Source: Rhizobium sp. BK376 (GTDB lineage Bacteria > Pseudomonadota > Alphaproteobacteria > Rhizobiales > Rhizobiaceae). From it: a stretch of DNA of 64,000 nt. The stretch spans positions 1 through 64,000 of the forward strand of contig NZ_SLZG01000010.1 in assembly GCF_004341625.1 (NCBI RefSeq). Reading direction: 5' to 3'. Both the position numbers and the translations under genes were made by a program. This document shows, one piece after another, positions 35,771-43,745 of this stretch (position 1 is its first letter; every line of letters begins with the position of its first letter). The notes beneath the pieces were generated by a model that worked only from the letters and a program-made list of their open reading frames with translations, was not told where the DNA came from and made no database searches.

Positions 35771-36370
35771 TCAGAAGGTCGTGGTAACGGATGCCGCTAT
35801 CTCGGTTGTCTCCGTCGCCAGATAATCCGGGGGCGAATCGCGTAGCCTGTTCACCGCCACCACCGCCGGTCGCAGAAGTTGGCCCTGGTGCAGATAGCCG
35901 GGCTGGATCACCCTTGTCACGGTCCCCTGAGGGTGACGTGAATCGGCAGTTTCGAAGCGCGCCTTGTGCAGATGGGGATTGAACCGTTCGCCGAGCGGTT
36001 CGATGCGTTTTATGCCGTGCCGGCAAAAAGTGTCCAGTAGCGCTCGCCGCGTTGCGTCGACGCCTGCCATGAGATTGGCGACAACGGGATCGTAGAGTTT
36101 GTCTTCCGGCACGCTCCTGATCGTCCGTTCCAGATTGTCGATTGACGATAGCAAGTCGCGCGCAAAGATCGCGGCGGCGTGTCGGACAGCGTCATCGCGG
36201 TCACGCCGGGCCTGCGCATGAGCGTGTTTTTGATCGGCCAGCACTTCCACCAGTCGGTCCTTCACCGCGGCCAATTCTACTGCGAGATCCTCGGCGGAGG
36301 AATTTGACAACTCCGAACCGCTCGTCTCCGGCTCGGGGCCTGTATCGTGGGAGGCCTTGTTTTCTGTCAT
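35771..36370 (-). CDS. grpE: GrpE-like nucleotide exchange factor (orphan copy)
   Basis: A 199-aa cochaperone that releases ADP from DnaK. An acidic, disordered N-terminus (~30 residues) is followed by the long coiled coil (VELAAVKDRLVEVLADQKHAHAQARRDRDD region). The conserved FARDLLSSIDNLERTI and the C-terminal beta domain, with GIKRIEPLGERFNPHLHKARFE and VTRVIQPGYLHQGQLLRPAVVAV (key RVIQPGYL), then follow. No dnaK, dnaJ or hrcA lies nearby, so this is likely a second, replicon-borne GrpE. Normal length and motifs suggest function. Confidence 0.9.
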   Translation of the reverse strand: MTENKASHDTGPEPETSGSELSNSSAEDLAVELAAVKDRLVEVLADQKHAHAQARRDRDDAVRHAAAIFARDLLSSIDNLERTIRSVPEDKLYDPVVANLMAGVDATRRALLDTFCRHGIKRIEPLGERFNPHLHKARFETADSRHPQGTVTRVIQPGYLHQGQLLRPAVVAVNRLRDSPPDYLATETTEIAASVTTTF

Positions 36371-36407
36371 CTATCGAACTCCTGGCTGCACATCATGTTC
36401 AGCCAAT

Positions 36408-36668
36408 TGCCGCAACCTTGTTTGCGGCGTCGCCAACTTGCTGGCGGTCCGGCTCGGAGCGTGGCCTTTGCCTCGACTACGTCGGCTTGGTACCGGCGGC
36501 GGCCGATTTGAGTTCGGAGAGCGCAGTCTCAGTCGCCGTCAGGTCGACGGCACCGAGTTTTCACTGTGTCTGCCTCTTGCAGGCTTCGGCAAGCGCACCT
36601 CGCTTCTTGCCTTTCTCGCCATAAGCTTCGGCTTCCTTTACCCTTCTGTCAATATCGGCTTTGGCAAG
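36408..36668 (-). pseudogene. Possible decayed small gene upstream of grpE
   Basis: The 313 bp between the MFS gene and grpE has no intact gene. On the minus strand, pieces in two neighbouring frames read like one helical protein: KADIDRRVKEAEAYGEKGKK, then a stop, then VDLTATETALSELKSAAAG, another stop, and DAANKVAAIG. I read this tentatively as a frameshifted relic. The family is not recognised. Confidence 0.25.
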
Positions 36669-36683
36669 GCAGCCGCTATATCA

Positions 36684-37886
36684 TCAGGCCTGTTGAAGCC
36701 GCGCCTGTGGCAGCGGCGGGAAGGCAAGCGCGATTGCTGCTGCTCCGAGCCCAACCATGGCCGAGCCGATAAAGAGCCAGGAATAATTGGCGAAAGTGTC
36801 GAAGATCCAGCCGCCGATCAACGGGCCGATGGCCATTCCGATACTTGACAGCATAGTGGCGGCGCCAAACACCGTGCCGATGACACGACCGCCGAAATAT
36901 TCGCGGGCGAGGACCGCGTAGAGCGGCATGACGCCGCCATAGGCGCTGCCGAAAACCACGGCCAACGCATAGAATTCGCCAAGCCTGCTGACCGTCAGAT
37001 AGGTCGCCAGCGCAAGCGCCTGCACAAGGAGGCCTGCAACCAGAACCGGCTTCACCCCGAATTTGTCTGCAAGCGTGCCGTAGAGGAGCCGTCCGCCCAG
37101 ACCCGCCAGGCCTTCGACGCTGTAGATGCTGACGGCAGCCATGGGCGCGACGCCGCAGATCGTAGCGTAGCTGACCATATGGAAGATCGGCCCCGAATGG
37201 GCGGCACAGCAGGCAAAGTAGGTCAATCCCAGAACGATGAACTGCGGCGAGGTGAAGACCTGCGAAAGCGGCATCTTGTCGCCCGCTGCGGCCGGCTCCG
37301 CCATCGAGATTTCTTTTGCAAGAACGGGCGGGTTTCGCACGAGGAGGGCGGCCGGCAAGAGAAGAGCCCAGGCCACGATGCCGATCGAGAACATCGCGGT
37401 CTGCCAGCCGTAATTCAGGATCAGCCATCGCGCGAAAGGTGAAATCGTCATCGGCGCAACGCCCATGCCGGCGGAGACCAATGAGACCGCAAGACTGCGG
37501 TTCTCGTCGAACCACGCGGTCGTTACGGCAATCATCGGCGCGAAGAAGGCGCTGGCGGAGAGACCGACCAATATCCCGTAAATCAGCTGGAACTCGAGCA
37601 GGGACTGAGCGCGGCTTGCCAGAACGAGGGCAAGACCGAGGAGCCCCGCCCCGATCAGCACGACCGGGCGAGCACCGAAGCGGTCGCTTGCCGCGCCCCA
37701 GGCGAAACCTCCAACGCCCATGACGAGGAAATTGAGCGTCATTGCGCTTGATATGCCCGCGCGCGACCAATGGGTGGCCGCGGCCATCGGTTCCAGGAAG
37801 ATTGCCAGGGAAAACATCGCACCGATAGCGACGCAGCTCATCAGTGCGCCAGCTGCAACGATAACCCAACGATAGCCAGAACTCAT
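36684..37886 (-). CDS. MFS transporter (monocarboxylate/OFA-like)
   Basis: A 400-aa major-facilitator protein with twelve predicted helices. GGFAWGAASDRFGARPVVLIG near residue 58 is the MFS motif between helices 2 and 3, repeated as LYGTLADKFGVKPVLVAG near 265. YWxxIAxGAL-type N-terminus YRWVIVAAGALMSCVAIG and FGSAYGGVMPLYAVLAREYFG resemble oxalate/formate and monocarboxylate porters. It is 178 bp after the SDR gene, at the distal end of the erythritol region. The substrate is not predictable; export or import of a sugar acid or ketose is possible. Confidence 0.75.
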   Translation of the reverse strand: MSSGYRWVIVAAGALMSCVAIGAMFSLAIFLEPMAAATHWSRAGISSAMTLNFLVMGVGGFAWGAASDRFGARPVVLIGAGLLGLALVLASRAQSLLEFQLIYGILVGLSASAFFAPMIAVTTAWFDENRSLAVSLVSAGMGVAPMTISPFARWLILNYGWQTAMFSIGIVAWALLLPAALLVRNPPVLAKEISMAEPAAAGDKMPLSQVFTSPQFIVLGLTYFACCAAHSGPIFHMVSYATICGVAPMAAVSIYSVEGLAGLGGRLLYGTLADKFGVKPVLVAGLLVQALALATYLTVSRLGEFYALAVVFGSAYGGVMPLYAVLAREYFGGRVIGTVFGAATMLSSIGMAIGPLIGGWIFDTFANYSWLFIGSAMVGLGAAAIALAFPPLPQARLQQA

Positions 37887-38064
37887 GCCTGCTCATCCTC
37901 CCGATCCGAGACTGCTCTCTGGAATACGCTGCGTCCGAGCGCCGCGTAGCTCTGATATGAAGACGAACGGGCCGCAGCGATTTCGACAGTCCCCGAGAGA
38001 TTATTTGTTGGCAGTCTTTAAGCGAACGGTTTGAACGACGATCCCAGAAATTCCCTCGAGACAA

Positions 38065-38835
38065 TCAGATAATCGTATAGCCGCCATCGACCAGAAGATC
38101 GGCGCCGTTGATCATGTCGGCACCGTTCGATGCCAGAAAGACGGCGGCTGCCGCGATCTCTTCCGGAAAGGCGAAACGGCCGGAGGGTATGCGTTGCTTC
38201 AAGGCTTCTCCGCGTGGCCCGTCCCATGCCTTCTTGCCCAGTTCGGTCAGAACGACAGTCGGCGAAATGGTGTTGACGTTGATGCCGTGCTTTCCCCATT
38301 CGGCGGCCAAGGTTTTCGACAGGCCGATAACTCCGAATTTGGAGGCGCAGTAGGCGACATGCTGATCGATCGCGACAGTACCAGCCTGAGAAGCAAGGTT
38401 GATGATCTTGCCTCCCCTCCCCGCCCCGATCATCACGCGTCCGACTGCCTGTGAAACGAGGAACGTGCCCTTGAGGTTTATGTCGATCGTCTTGTCCCAG
38501 AAATCGATCGGCAGGTCCTCAGCCGGCGCAAGCATGACAACGCCGGCACTGTTCACGACGATATCGATATGGCCGAAAGCCGCCTCCGCAGCCGCGACCA
38601 TATCGCCGACCGATTGCGGGTCGGAGACATCGCAAACGAATGACCTTGTGCGGCCGCCAAGCTCGTCCGCCTTGGATTTCGCCGCGCCTTCATTCACGTC
38701 GATCACGCCGATGACGGCACCTTTCACGGCAAAGGCAGACGCGATGGCGCTGCCGATACCCGAGCCTCCGCCGGTAACGAGAGCGATCTTGCCGCTCAGC
38801 GAAAAATTGAGATCGACCTGCTTTGTCCCGTCCAT
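38065..38835 (-). CDS. SDR polyol dehydrogenase-like (D-threitol dehydrogenase type)
   Basis: A 256-aa NAD(P)-dependent SDR with GGAGG before ATG 38835. The nucleotide loop is LVTGGGSGIGSAIASAF near residue 18. NSAGVV is near 95, the catalytic Ser is in NLASQAG, and YCASK near 158 supplies Tyr and Lys; all are intact. The N-terminal DLNFSLSGKIALVTGG is close to what I recall for the threitol/glycerol-type polyol dehydrogenases (DthD, GolD). Located just after the tetritol isomerase genes, it could oxidise threitol to erythrulose. That substrate is inferred, not shown. Confidence 0.7.
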   Translation of the reverse strand: MDGTKQVDLNFSLSGKIALVTGGGSGIGSAIASAFAVKGAVIGVIDVNEGAAKSKADELGGRTRSFVCDVSDPQSVGDMVAAAEAAFGHIDIVVNSAGVVMLAPAEDLPIDFWDKTIDINLKGTFLVSQAVGRVMIGAGRGGKIINLASQAGTVAIDQHVAYCASKFGVIGLSKTLAAEWGKHGINVNTISPTVVLTELGKKAWDGPRGEALKQRIPSGRFAFPEEIAAAAVFLASNGADMINGADLLVDGGYTII

Positions 38836-39091
38836 GGCGCTCCTCCCGCAATGTTTGAACGAAGGGATGGCTCGCCGCTCCCATTCCGGCGCACCGTTCC
38901 TCGTAACCGCGGGTGAGTGTCGACCGCTGACCCCACGCATGCAAGACCCTATTTCCAAGTCGCGCTACAGCACGCCGTACAACATAAGTTTCGCCAGGGC
39001 GCACAACGCAAACGGCTCCTCCACGGACCATCAAGGCGCGTGGAAGAGCCGCTTTAATCACTTCAGTTCATCGGCCGGAATGCTGCACGAC

Positions 39092-39544
39092 TCAGTCGTG
39101 GTATTTCGCATCCAGCTCGTTGATAGCCGCAACGTTCGAGGCGCTGCGTCCCTGTTCGTCGAAGGTCTGCGCCAGGTAGGCGTCGGCAATCGACTTTGCC
39201 ACTTCGGTTCCGATCACGCGTGCACCCATCGTGATGATCTGCGCATTGTTGGACAATGCGGCGCGTTCAGCCGAATAGGTGTCGTGGCAGAGTGCTGCGC
39301 GGATACCCGGGACCTTGTTGGCCGAGATGCAGACGCCGATGCCGGTGCCGCAGACCAGGATTGCCCGATCATATTCGCCACGCAGAAGCGCAGATGCCAC
39401 ACGGTCCGAGAGACCAGCGTAGAACTCATCGGAACCTTCAGGGTTCTTGGAAAGCTCGGTGACCTCGTGCTTGTCCTTGAGATACTCGGCCAGTACGTGC
39501 GAAAGACCGGTTCCGGCGCTATCGCCTGCGATTGCAAGTTTCAT
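39092..39544 (-). CDS. rpiB: RpiB/LacAB-family D-erythrulose 4-phosphate isomerase (EryI type)
   Basis: A 150-aa isomerase of the ribose-5-phosphate isomerase B fold. MKLAIAGDSAGTGLSHVLAEYL opens it and ILVCGTGIGVCISANKVPGIRAAL (key GTGIGVCISANK) is the phosphate-binding active site. In Brucella the equivalent EryI turns D-erythrulose 4-phosphate into D-erythrose 4-phosphate, the last step of erythritol breakdown. The order deoR-tpiB-rpiB next to eryABC is the same as in other rhizobial erythritol loci. Confidence 0.88.
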   Translation of the reverse strand: MKLAIAGDSAGTGLSHVLAEYLKDKHEVTELSKNPEGSDEFYAGLSDRVASALLRGEYDRAILVCGTGIGVCISANKVPGIRAALCHDTYSAERAALSNNAQIITMGARVIGTEVAKSIADAYLAQTFDEQGRSASNVAAINELDAKYHD

Positions 39545-39586
39545 GACATTTCTCCTTGTTTGCAGCGAAACGCTGCGATGGGTTGA

Positions 39587-40354
39587 TCAGATGGCCGCGC
39601 CGACCCGCGCCAGAATCTCCAGGTATCCTGAAACGTTCCAGGCCGAACGCCCGATGAAAAGCCCGTCTACATGCGGGCAGGCCGCCAGCTCGGCGCAATT
39701 GCCGGGATTGACCGAGCCGCCATAGAGACAGGGTATCCGGCGGCCCAAAATGCTTTCTGCCACCGCAATGATTTTGGATTGGCGCTCGTCGGCATAGTCC
39801 GCCCGTGCGGGAATGCCGCGTTCGCCAATCGCCCAGACCGGCTCATAGGCGAGCAGGATCGGCGCTGCCCGCTGTTCCGGCGACAGCGCCTGAAGCGCAC
39901 CCTTCACTTCGGTTGCCAGCACCTCGTCGGCATGCCCGCTTTCGCGATCGGCCAGCGTCTCGCCGATGCAGATCAACGGAATCAAGCCATGCCGCACCGC
40001 CGCTTCGACCTTCAGGCCGACCGTCTCATCGGTCTCGCCGAAATGCTCTCGACGCTCCGAATGGCCGAGCTCGACGATATCCATGCCGCAATCGACCAGC
40101 ATCAGAGGCGAGACCTCGCCTGTCCACGCGCCGCGATCCTCCCAATGCATGTTCTGCGCCCCGACCTTGACCGAGGTGCCGACGAGCATCGCCTTGACCT
40201 CGCGGATCGCGGTGAACGGCGGGATCACGAAACGCTGAAAGCGTGGGTCTGCATCGCCCTCGGCAGCAATCAGGCCATCGGCAAAGGCCCGCGCCTCTGC
40301 AAGGGTCTTGTTCATCTTCCAGCTCGTACCGATCCAGAAGGGCCTATTGCTCAT
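39587..40354 (-). CDS. tpiB: TpiA-family tetrulose-phosphate isomerase (TpiB/EryH type)
   Basis: A 255-aa triosephosphate-isomerase homologue. GTSWKMNKTLAEAR near residue 9 holds the active-site Asn and Lys. VELGHSERREHFGE near 95 has the catalytic His, LAYEPVWAIG near 170 the catalytic Glu, and YGGSVNPGNCAEL near 212 the phosphate loop. In Brucella the paralogue EryH isomerises tetrulose phosphate to D-erythrulose 4-phosphate. A second copy beside rpiB and eryABC points to that role rather than glycolysis. It overlaps the deoR gene by 11 nt. Confidence 0.88.
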   Translation of the reverse strand: MSNRPFWIGTSWKMNKTLAEARAFADGLIAAEGDADPRFQRFVIPPFTAIREVKAMLVGTSVKVGAQNMHWEDRGAWTGEVSPLMLVDCGMDIVELGHSERREHFGETDETVGLKVEAAVRHGLIPLICIGETLADRESGHADEVLATEVKGALQALSPEQRAAPILLAYEPVWAIGERGIPARADYADERQSKIIAVAESILGRRIPCLYGGSVNPGNCAELAACPHVDGLFIGRSAWNVSGYLEILARVGAAI

Positions 40355-41126
40355 GGGTTCTCTCCTCTCCCACTGAAATCAAGCGGATGCCCGCATCCAC
40401 CAAGGGCGCCGAAATGCTCCGCTCCAGCGCAGCACCTGTAATGATCGCCTCGAATTCGGTCAGATTGGCCAGATGGTGCAACGCGGTGCGCCCGAACTTC
40501 TGGTGATCGACCAACAGATAAGAGCGCGCGCCACACGAAATCATCAGACGCTTTGTGCGCACCACTTCGTGGTCCATGTGAAAACAGGCCATGCCGCTGA
40601 CGGCCGGAGCCGAGATGAAAGATACATCCGCCCGTAACCGCATGAGGCTTTCTTCCGTCACCAGACCGAAGAAACCGTTGAACTTTCGGGAGTAGTTGCC
40701 ACCGAGGGCGAGCAGGTTGATGCCATTGGCATTCCAGAGCGCGCCGATCGCAGCCATGTTGTTGGTGATCACGGTCAGCGGCCGCTTTTCCGGCAGAAGC
40801 TCGGCAAGGAGTCCCGCAGTCGTACCGTCATTGATCAAGACGGTCATGCCCGGTTCGATCAGATCGGCCGCCGCACGCGCAATGCACCGTTTTTCTTCGG
40901 CGTCTCGCCGCTCGCGGTAACGATAATCGCTCTCGAACTGCAGGCTCGTCTCGATCGACGCCCCGCCGCGCACCTTTCGCAACATGCCGGCACTCTCGAG
41001 ATCATCGAGATCGCGATGGATGGTCATCTTGGACACGTTGAATCGCTGCGCCAGCTCTTCGAGCGTGACCGAGCCTGCCTCCATGAGCAGTTCGACAATC
41101 TGCTGACGCCGATCGTCCAGTTTCAT
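40344..41126 (-). CDS. DeoR-family regulator of tpiB-rpiB
   Basis: A 260-aa regulator. The N-terminal winged helix is RRQQIVELLMEAGSVTLEELAQRFNVSKMTIHRDLDDLE (recognition helix SKMTIHRDLDDLE). The C-terminal sugar-phosphate sensor domain has VLINDGTTAGLLAELL, LTVITNN and LLALGGNYSRKFNGFFG. It is first of deoR-tpiB-rpiB with 128 bp before it containing an inverted repeat at 41149-41168. It probably represses the isomerase genes until a tetrose or triose phosphate binds. Confidence 0.88.
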   Translation of the reverse strand: MKLDDRRQQIVELLMEAGSVTLEELAQRFNVSKMTIHRDLDDLESAGMLRKVRGGASIETSLQFESDYRYRERRDAEEKRCIARAAADLIEPGMTVLINDGTTAGLLAELLPEKRPLTVITNNMAAIGALWNANGINLLALGGNYSRKFNGFFGLVTEESLMRLRADVSFISAPAVSGMACFHMDHEVVRTKRLMISCGARSYLLVDHQKFGRTALHHLANLTEFEAIITGAALERSISAPLVDAGIRLISVGEERTHEQ

Positions 41127-41148
41127 CGCATGTTTCCTAACTCAACAT

Positions 41149-41168
41149 ATCACATGTTATATTGTGAT
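41149..41168. promoter_or_regulatory. ATCACA-N8-TGTGAT inverted repeat upstream of deoR-tpiB-rpiB
   Basis: A perfect 6-bp inverted repeat 23 bp before the deoR start. Its left arm belongs to ATATCACA (41147-41154), also found at 46768-46775 and 46802-46809 before the ery uptake operon. It could be an operator for DeoR or EryD. Confidence 0.45.
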
Positions 41169-41254
41169 TATGTCTCCAGTATGTAACATTTTTCGCTGCA
41201 AGATCAAGATCGCGACGACGTTTTGTGATTTTGGTCGTGATATTTCACACAGGC

Positions 41255-42187
41255 TCACAAATTGAGATCGGCGATCCCCGTGTCGATATGAGGAGCCCAG
41301 AACGCAACGGATTCGGCAATCTGATCGATGACCTGCCTGTCGTTCGGATCCCGCTCCTTGAAGGAGAGTTCGAGGCAGATCTCGTTGTCGCGAGCGCCGC
41401 CTTCGCGAAAGGCTGCAAGAAGCGGCTCCGGCTGAATCCGTCCCTTCGCGTTGAACTCGGCAGTGAACGGCCGATGGCCGCCCTTATCCATCAGCGACTG
41501 CTTGATATGGATGATCGGCGAATATGGCGGGACCGCCCTCGCCCAGGCATAAGGATCAAAGTCGTCCGGATTGGTGCTGGTGACATCACCATGATCGATA
41601 TCCGCCATCATCCACATCGGCACGGCCATATTCGCCGCCGTCAATCGCTTCTGCAACGCCAGGCAGGAAGCAATCGTTTCGCCGAACTCGCGGCCGACCG
41701 ACATCGGTTCCCAGAACACATAGCTCAGGCCCGCCGCCTTCGCATGCTCCGCCACCTCGGCCCAGCAGTCGATGGCAATCTGGATAAGCTCCTCGCGCCG
41801 TGCCGGATCGTCGTAGTCCCTGTAGGTGAAGATCGCGAACTGCGTGCCGACCGACGTCCCGCCGAGATCGGCAGTGATATCGGCAAATGTCTTGAACCAG
41901 TCGACATAGTAACGCCGGACATCGGCGTCGGGATGGCCGAAATGGTTGAGACGGCCATAGGGGCCTGTCATGCCGGAGGTTACGCGAACGCCGGTACGCT
42001 TCAGCGCCGCCTTCATGTCCCGCGTCAGCCGGCGAATAACCGGCGCTTGCCAGGACGGGTTGATGAACTCGTGCGTCAGCTGGAGATCGCGGATTTTCAG
42101 TTGGTGTGCAACGGTGTCGACCAGGTCTCCCGGCTCGGCGAAGCGGTTCACCAGAGGATTGGTGTTCAGGGAAAGCGTCAGGGCCAT
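41255..42187 (-). CDS. eryC: Tetrulose-phosphate isomerase/racemase EryC
   Basis: A 310-aa TIM-barrel protein of the sugar-phosphate isomerase/epimerase superfamily. LTHEFINPSWQAPVIRRL, GLSYVFWEPMSVGREFGET, MWMMADIDHGDVTSTNPDD and ICLELSFKERDPND supply the acidic and His residues that hold metal and substrate. In Brucella EryC acts on L-erythrulose 1-phosphate (L-3-tetrulose 4-phosphate), inverting it before the EryH and EryI steps. It lies ten bases after eryB. Confidence 0.9.
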   Translation of the reverse strand: MALTLSLNTNPLVNRFAEPGDLVDTVAHQLKIRDLQLTHEFINPSWQAPVIRRLTRDMKAALKRTGVRVTSGMTGPYGRLNHFGHPDADVRRYYVDWFKTFADITADLGGTSVGTQFAIFTYRDYDDPARREELIQIAIDCWAEVAEHAKAAGLSYVFWEPMSVGREFGETIASCLALQKRLTAANMAVPMWMMADIDHGDVTSTNPDDFDPYAWARAVPPYSPIIHIKQSLMDKGGHRPFTAEFNAKGRIQPEPLLAAFREGGARDNEICLELSFKERDPNDRQVIDQIAESVAFWAPHIDTGIADLNL

Positions 42188-42197
42188 TCTTATATCC

Positions 42198-43709
42198 TCA
42201 GGCGGCGGCGAGCTGGGTGGAAGAGAACCACTGGCGGAACTGCTCGCGCTCGGCTTCGGTCAGATGCAGATAATGCTTGGTGCGGCGATAGAGGATATCG
42301 TCAGGCGTCTGCGCCCATTCGCGGGCGACGAGATAGCGGGCCTCCGCCTCGTAGAACTGGCCGCCGAAGTGCCGGCCAAGCCCTTCCAACCCGGTGGCGT
42401 TGCCGATAACAGCCTTCGTGCGGGTGCCATAGAGACGTCCGTAGTGATGCAACAGCTTGCGGTTCATCCAGGGATAGGTGTCTCGCAGGCTGTTAGCGAA
42501 GGTCTCGTAATCGGCATCGGGCATGTCGCCGCCGGGAAGCGGCGCATGCTCTGTCCAGTTGTCGCCCATGTTGGGGAAAATATGCTTCAGGCGCTGCATG
42601 CCGCGCTCCGCCAGTTCGCGGAACGTCGTTATCTTGCCACCGAAAACGTTAAGCAGCGGCGCACCGCCCGTCTCGTCGAGATCGAAGACATAGTCTCGGG
42701 TGACGGCAGATGGGTTGCCCTTGCCGTCATCGAAAAGCGGGCGGACACCGGAGAAGGTCGTGATAATGTCCTGCCGACGCAGCTTTTCCTTGAAATAGCG
42801 GTTTACCGCCGCAAGCAGGTAGTCGATTTCCTTCTCGTCGGCAGCGACATCCTCGGCGCGACCTTCATAGGCGATATCGGTCGTGCCGATCAGCGCCTTG
42901 TCGCCCTCGTAGGGGTTGATGAAGATCACCCGCTTGTCGTGGTTCTGCACGAGATAAGCGTTGGCGCCCTGCCAGAATTTCGGGACGATGATGTGCGAGC
43001 CCTTGACCAAGCGGACGTTGCGGCTGGAATTGGAGCCGGCGACACGGCCGATGACGTCGGATACCCAGGGACCGGCGCAGTTGACGAGACACTTGACGCG
43101 GTAAGTCGTGGTTTCGCCGGTAAAGCTCTTTTTCGTGGTAACCGTCCAGAGACCGTTCTCGCGGCGGGCTGTCACAACAGGGGTGCGGGTCAGCACGACC
43201 GCGCCCTTTTCGGCCGCGCCGACGGCGTTCAGCGCCACGAGGCGAGCGTCATCGACCCAGCAGTCCGAATATTCAAAACCCTTGGTGTACTGGTCGACGA
43301 TCGGAATCCCCTCCGGATCGCGGCGAAGGTCGAGCGTGCGCGTGCCGGGCAGCCGCTTGCGGCCGCCGAGATGGTCGTAGAGGAAGAGGCCAAGCCGGAC
43401 CAGCCATGCCGGACGATCCTGCGGGCTGTGCGGCAGCACGAAGCGCATCGGCCAGATGATGTGCGGGGCAGCCTTCAACAGCACCTCGCGCTCGATCAGC
43501 GCCTCGCGCACGAGGCGGAATTCGTAATATTCGAGATAGCGCAGGCCGCCATGGACGAGCTTGCCTGAACGCGAGGACGTCCCTTCCGCCAGATCGTCCT
43601 TTTCGCAGAGGACGACGGACAGGCCGCGGCCGGCGGCGTCGCGGGCGATGCCCGCGCCATTGATGCCGCCGCCGATCACCAGCAGGTCCACGATTTTGGG
43701 CTCGGTCAT
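42198..43709 (-). CDS. eryB: FAD-dependent erythritol-phosphate dehydrogenase EryB
   Basis: A 503-aa protein of the GlpD family. DLLVIGGGINGAGIARDAAGRG near residue 8 is the FAD loop, SSRSGKLVHGGLRYLEYYEF near 45 the substrate loop, and LLNVFGGKITTFRELAE near 340 the C-terminal FAD contact. It shares so much with glycerol-3-phosphate dehydrogenase that sequence alone does not separate them. The position between eryA and eryC argues for oxidation of L-erythritol 4-phosphate to the tetrulose phosphate. AAAGGAG lies six bases before the ATG. It is membrane-associated by family. Confidence 0.88.
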   Translation of the reverse strand: MTEPKIVDLLVIGGGINGAGIARDAAGRGLSVVLCEKDDLAEGTSSRSGKLVHGGLRYLEYYEFRLVREALIEREVLLKAAPHIIWPMRFVLPHSPQDRPAWLVRLGLFLYDHLGGRKRLPGTRTLDLRRDPEGIPIVDQYTKGFEYSDCWVDDARLVALNAVGAAEKGAVVLTRTPVVTARRENGLWTVTTKKSFTGETTTYRVKCLVNCAGPWVSDVIGRVAGSNSSRNVRLVKGSHIIVPKFWQGANAYLVQNHDKRVIFINPYEGDKALIGTTDIAYEGRAEDVAADEKEIDYLLAAVNRYFKEKLRRQDIITTFSGVRPLFDDGKGNPSAVTRDYVFDLDETGGAPLLNVFGGKITTFRELAERGMQRLKHIFPNMGDNWTEHAPLPGGDMPDADYETFANSLRDTYPWMNRKLLHHYGRLYGTRTKAVIGNATGLEGLGRHFGGQFYEAEARYLVAREWAQTPDDILYRRTKHYLHLTEAEREQFRQWFSSTQLAAA

Positions 43710-43745
43710 GTCATGCTCCTTTGGATGCCTGTGGCATTGTCGGCG

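Noticed and set aside
36142..36848. Plus-strand frames across the grpE-MFS gap
   Set aside because: Both start or end inside real genes on the other strand; the minus-strand reading of the gap looks more like protein.
37179..37723. Long antisense frames inside the MFS gene
   Set aside because: They mirror the high-GC codon pattern of the transporter on the other strand; no ribosome site or family.
41970..43568. A 532-codon plus-strand frame opposite eryB and eryC
   Set aside because: Length alone is striking, but eryB and eryC are clear on the other strand; such antisense frames are common in GC-rich genes.
42198..43709. Calling this gene glpD
   Set aside because: The protein fits GlpD as well as EryB by sequence, but its place between eryA and eryC decides for EryB. 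A search against characterised members would settle it.
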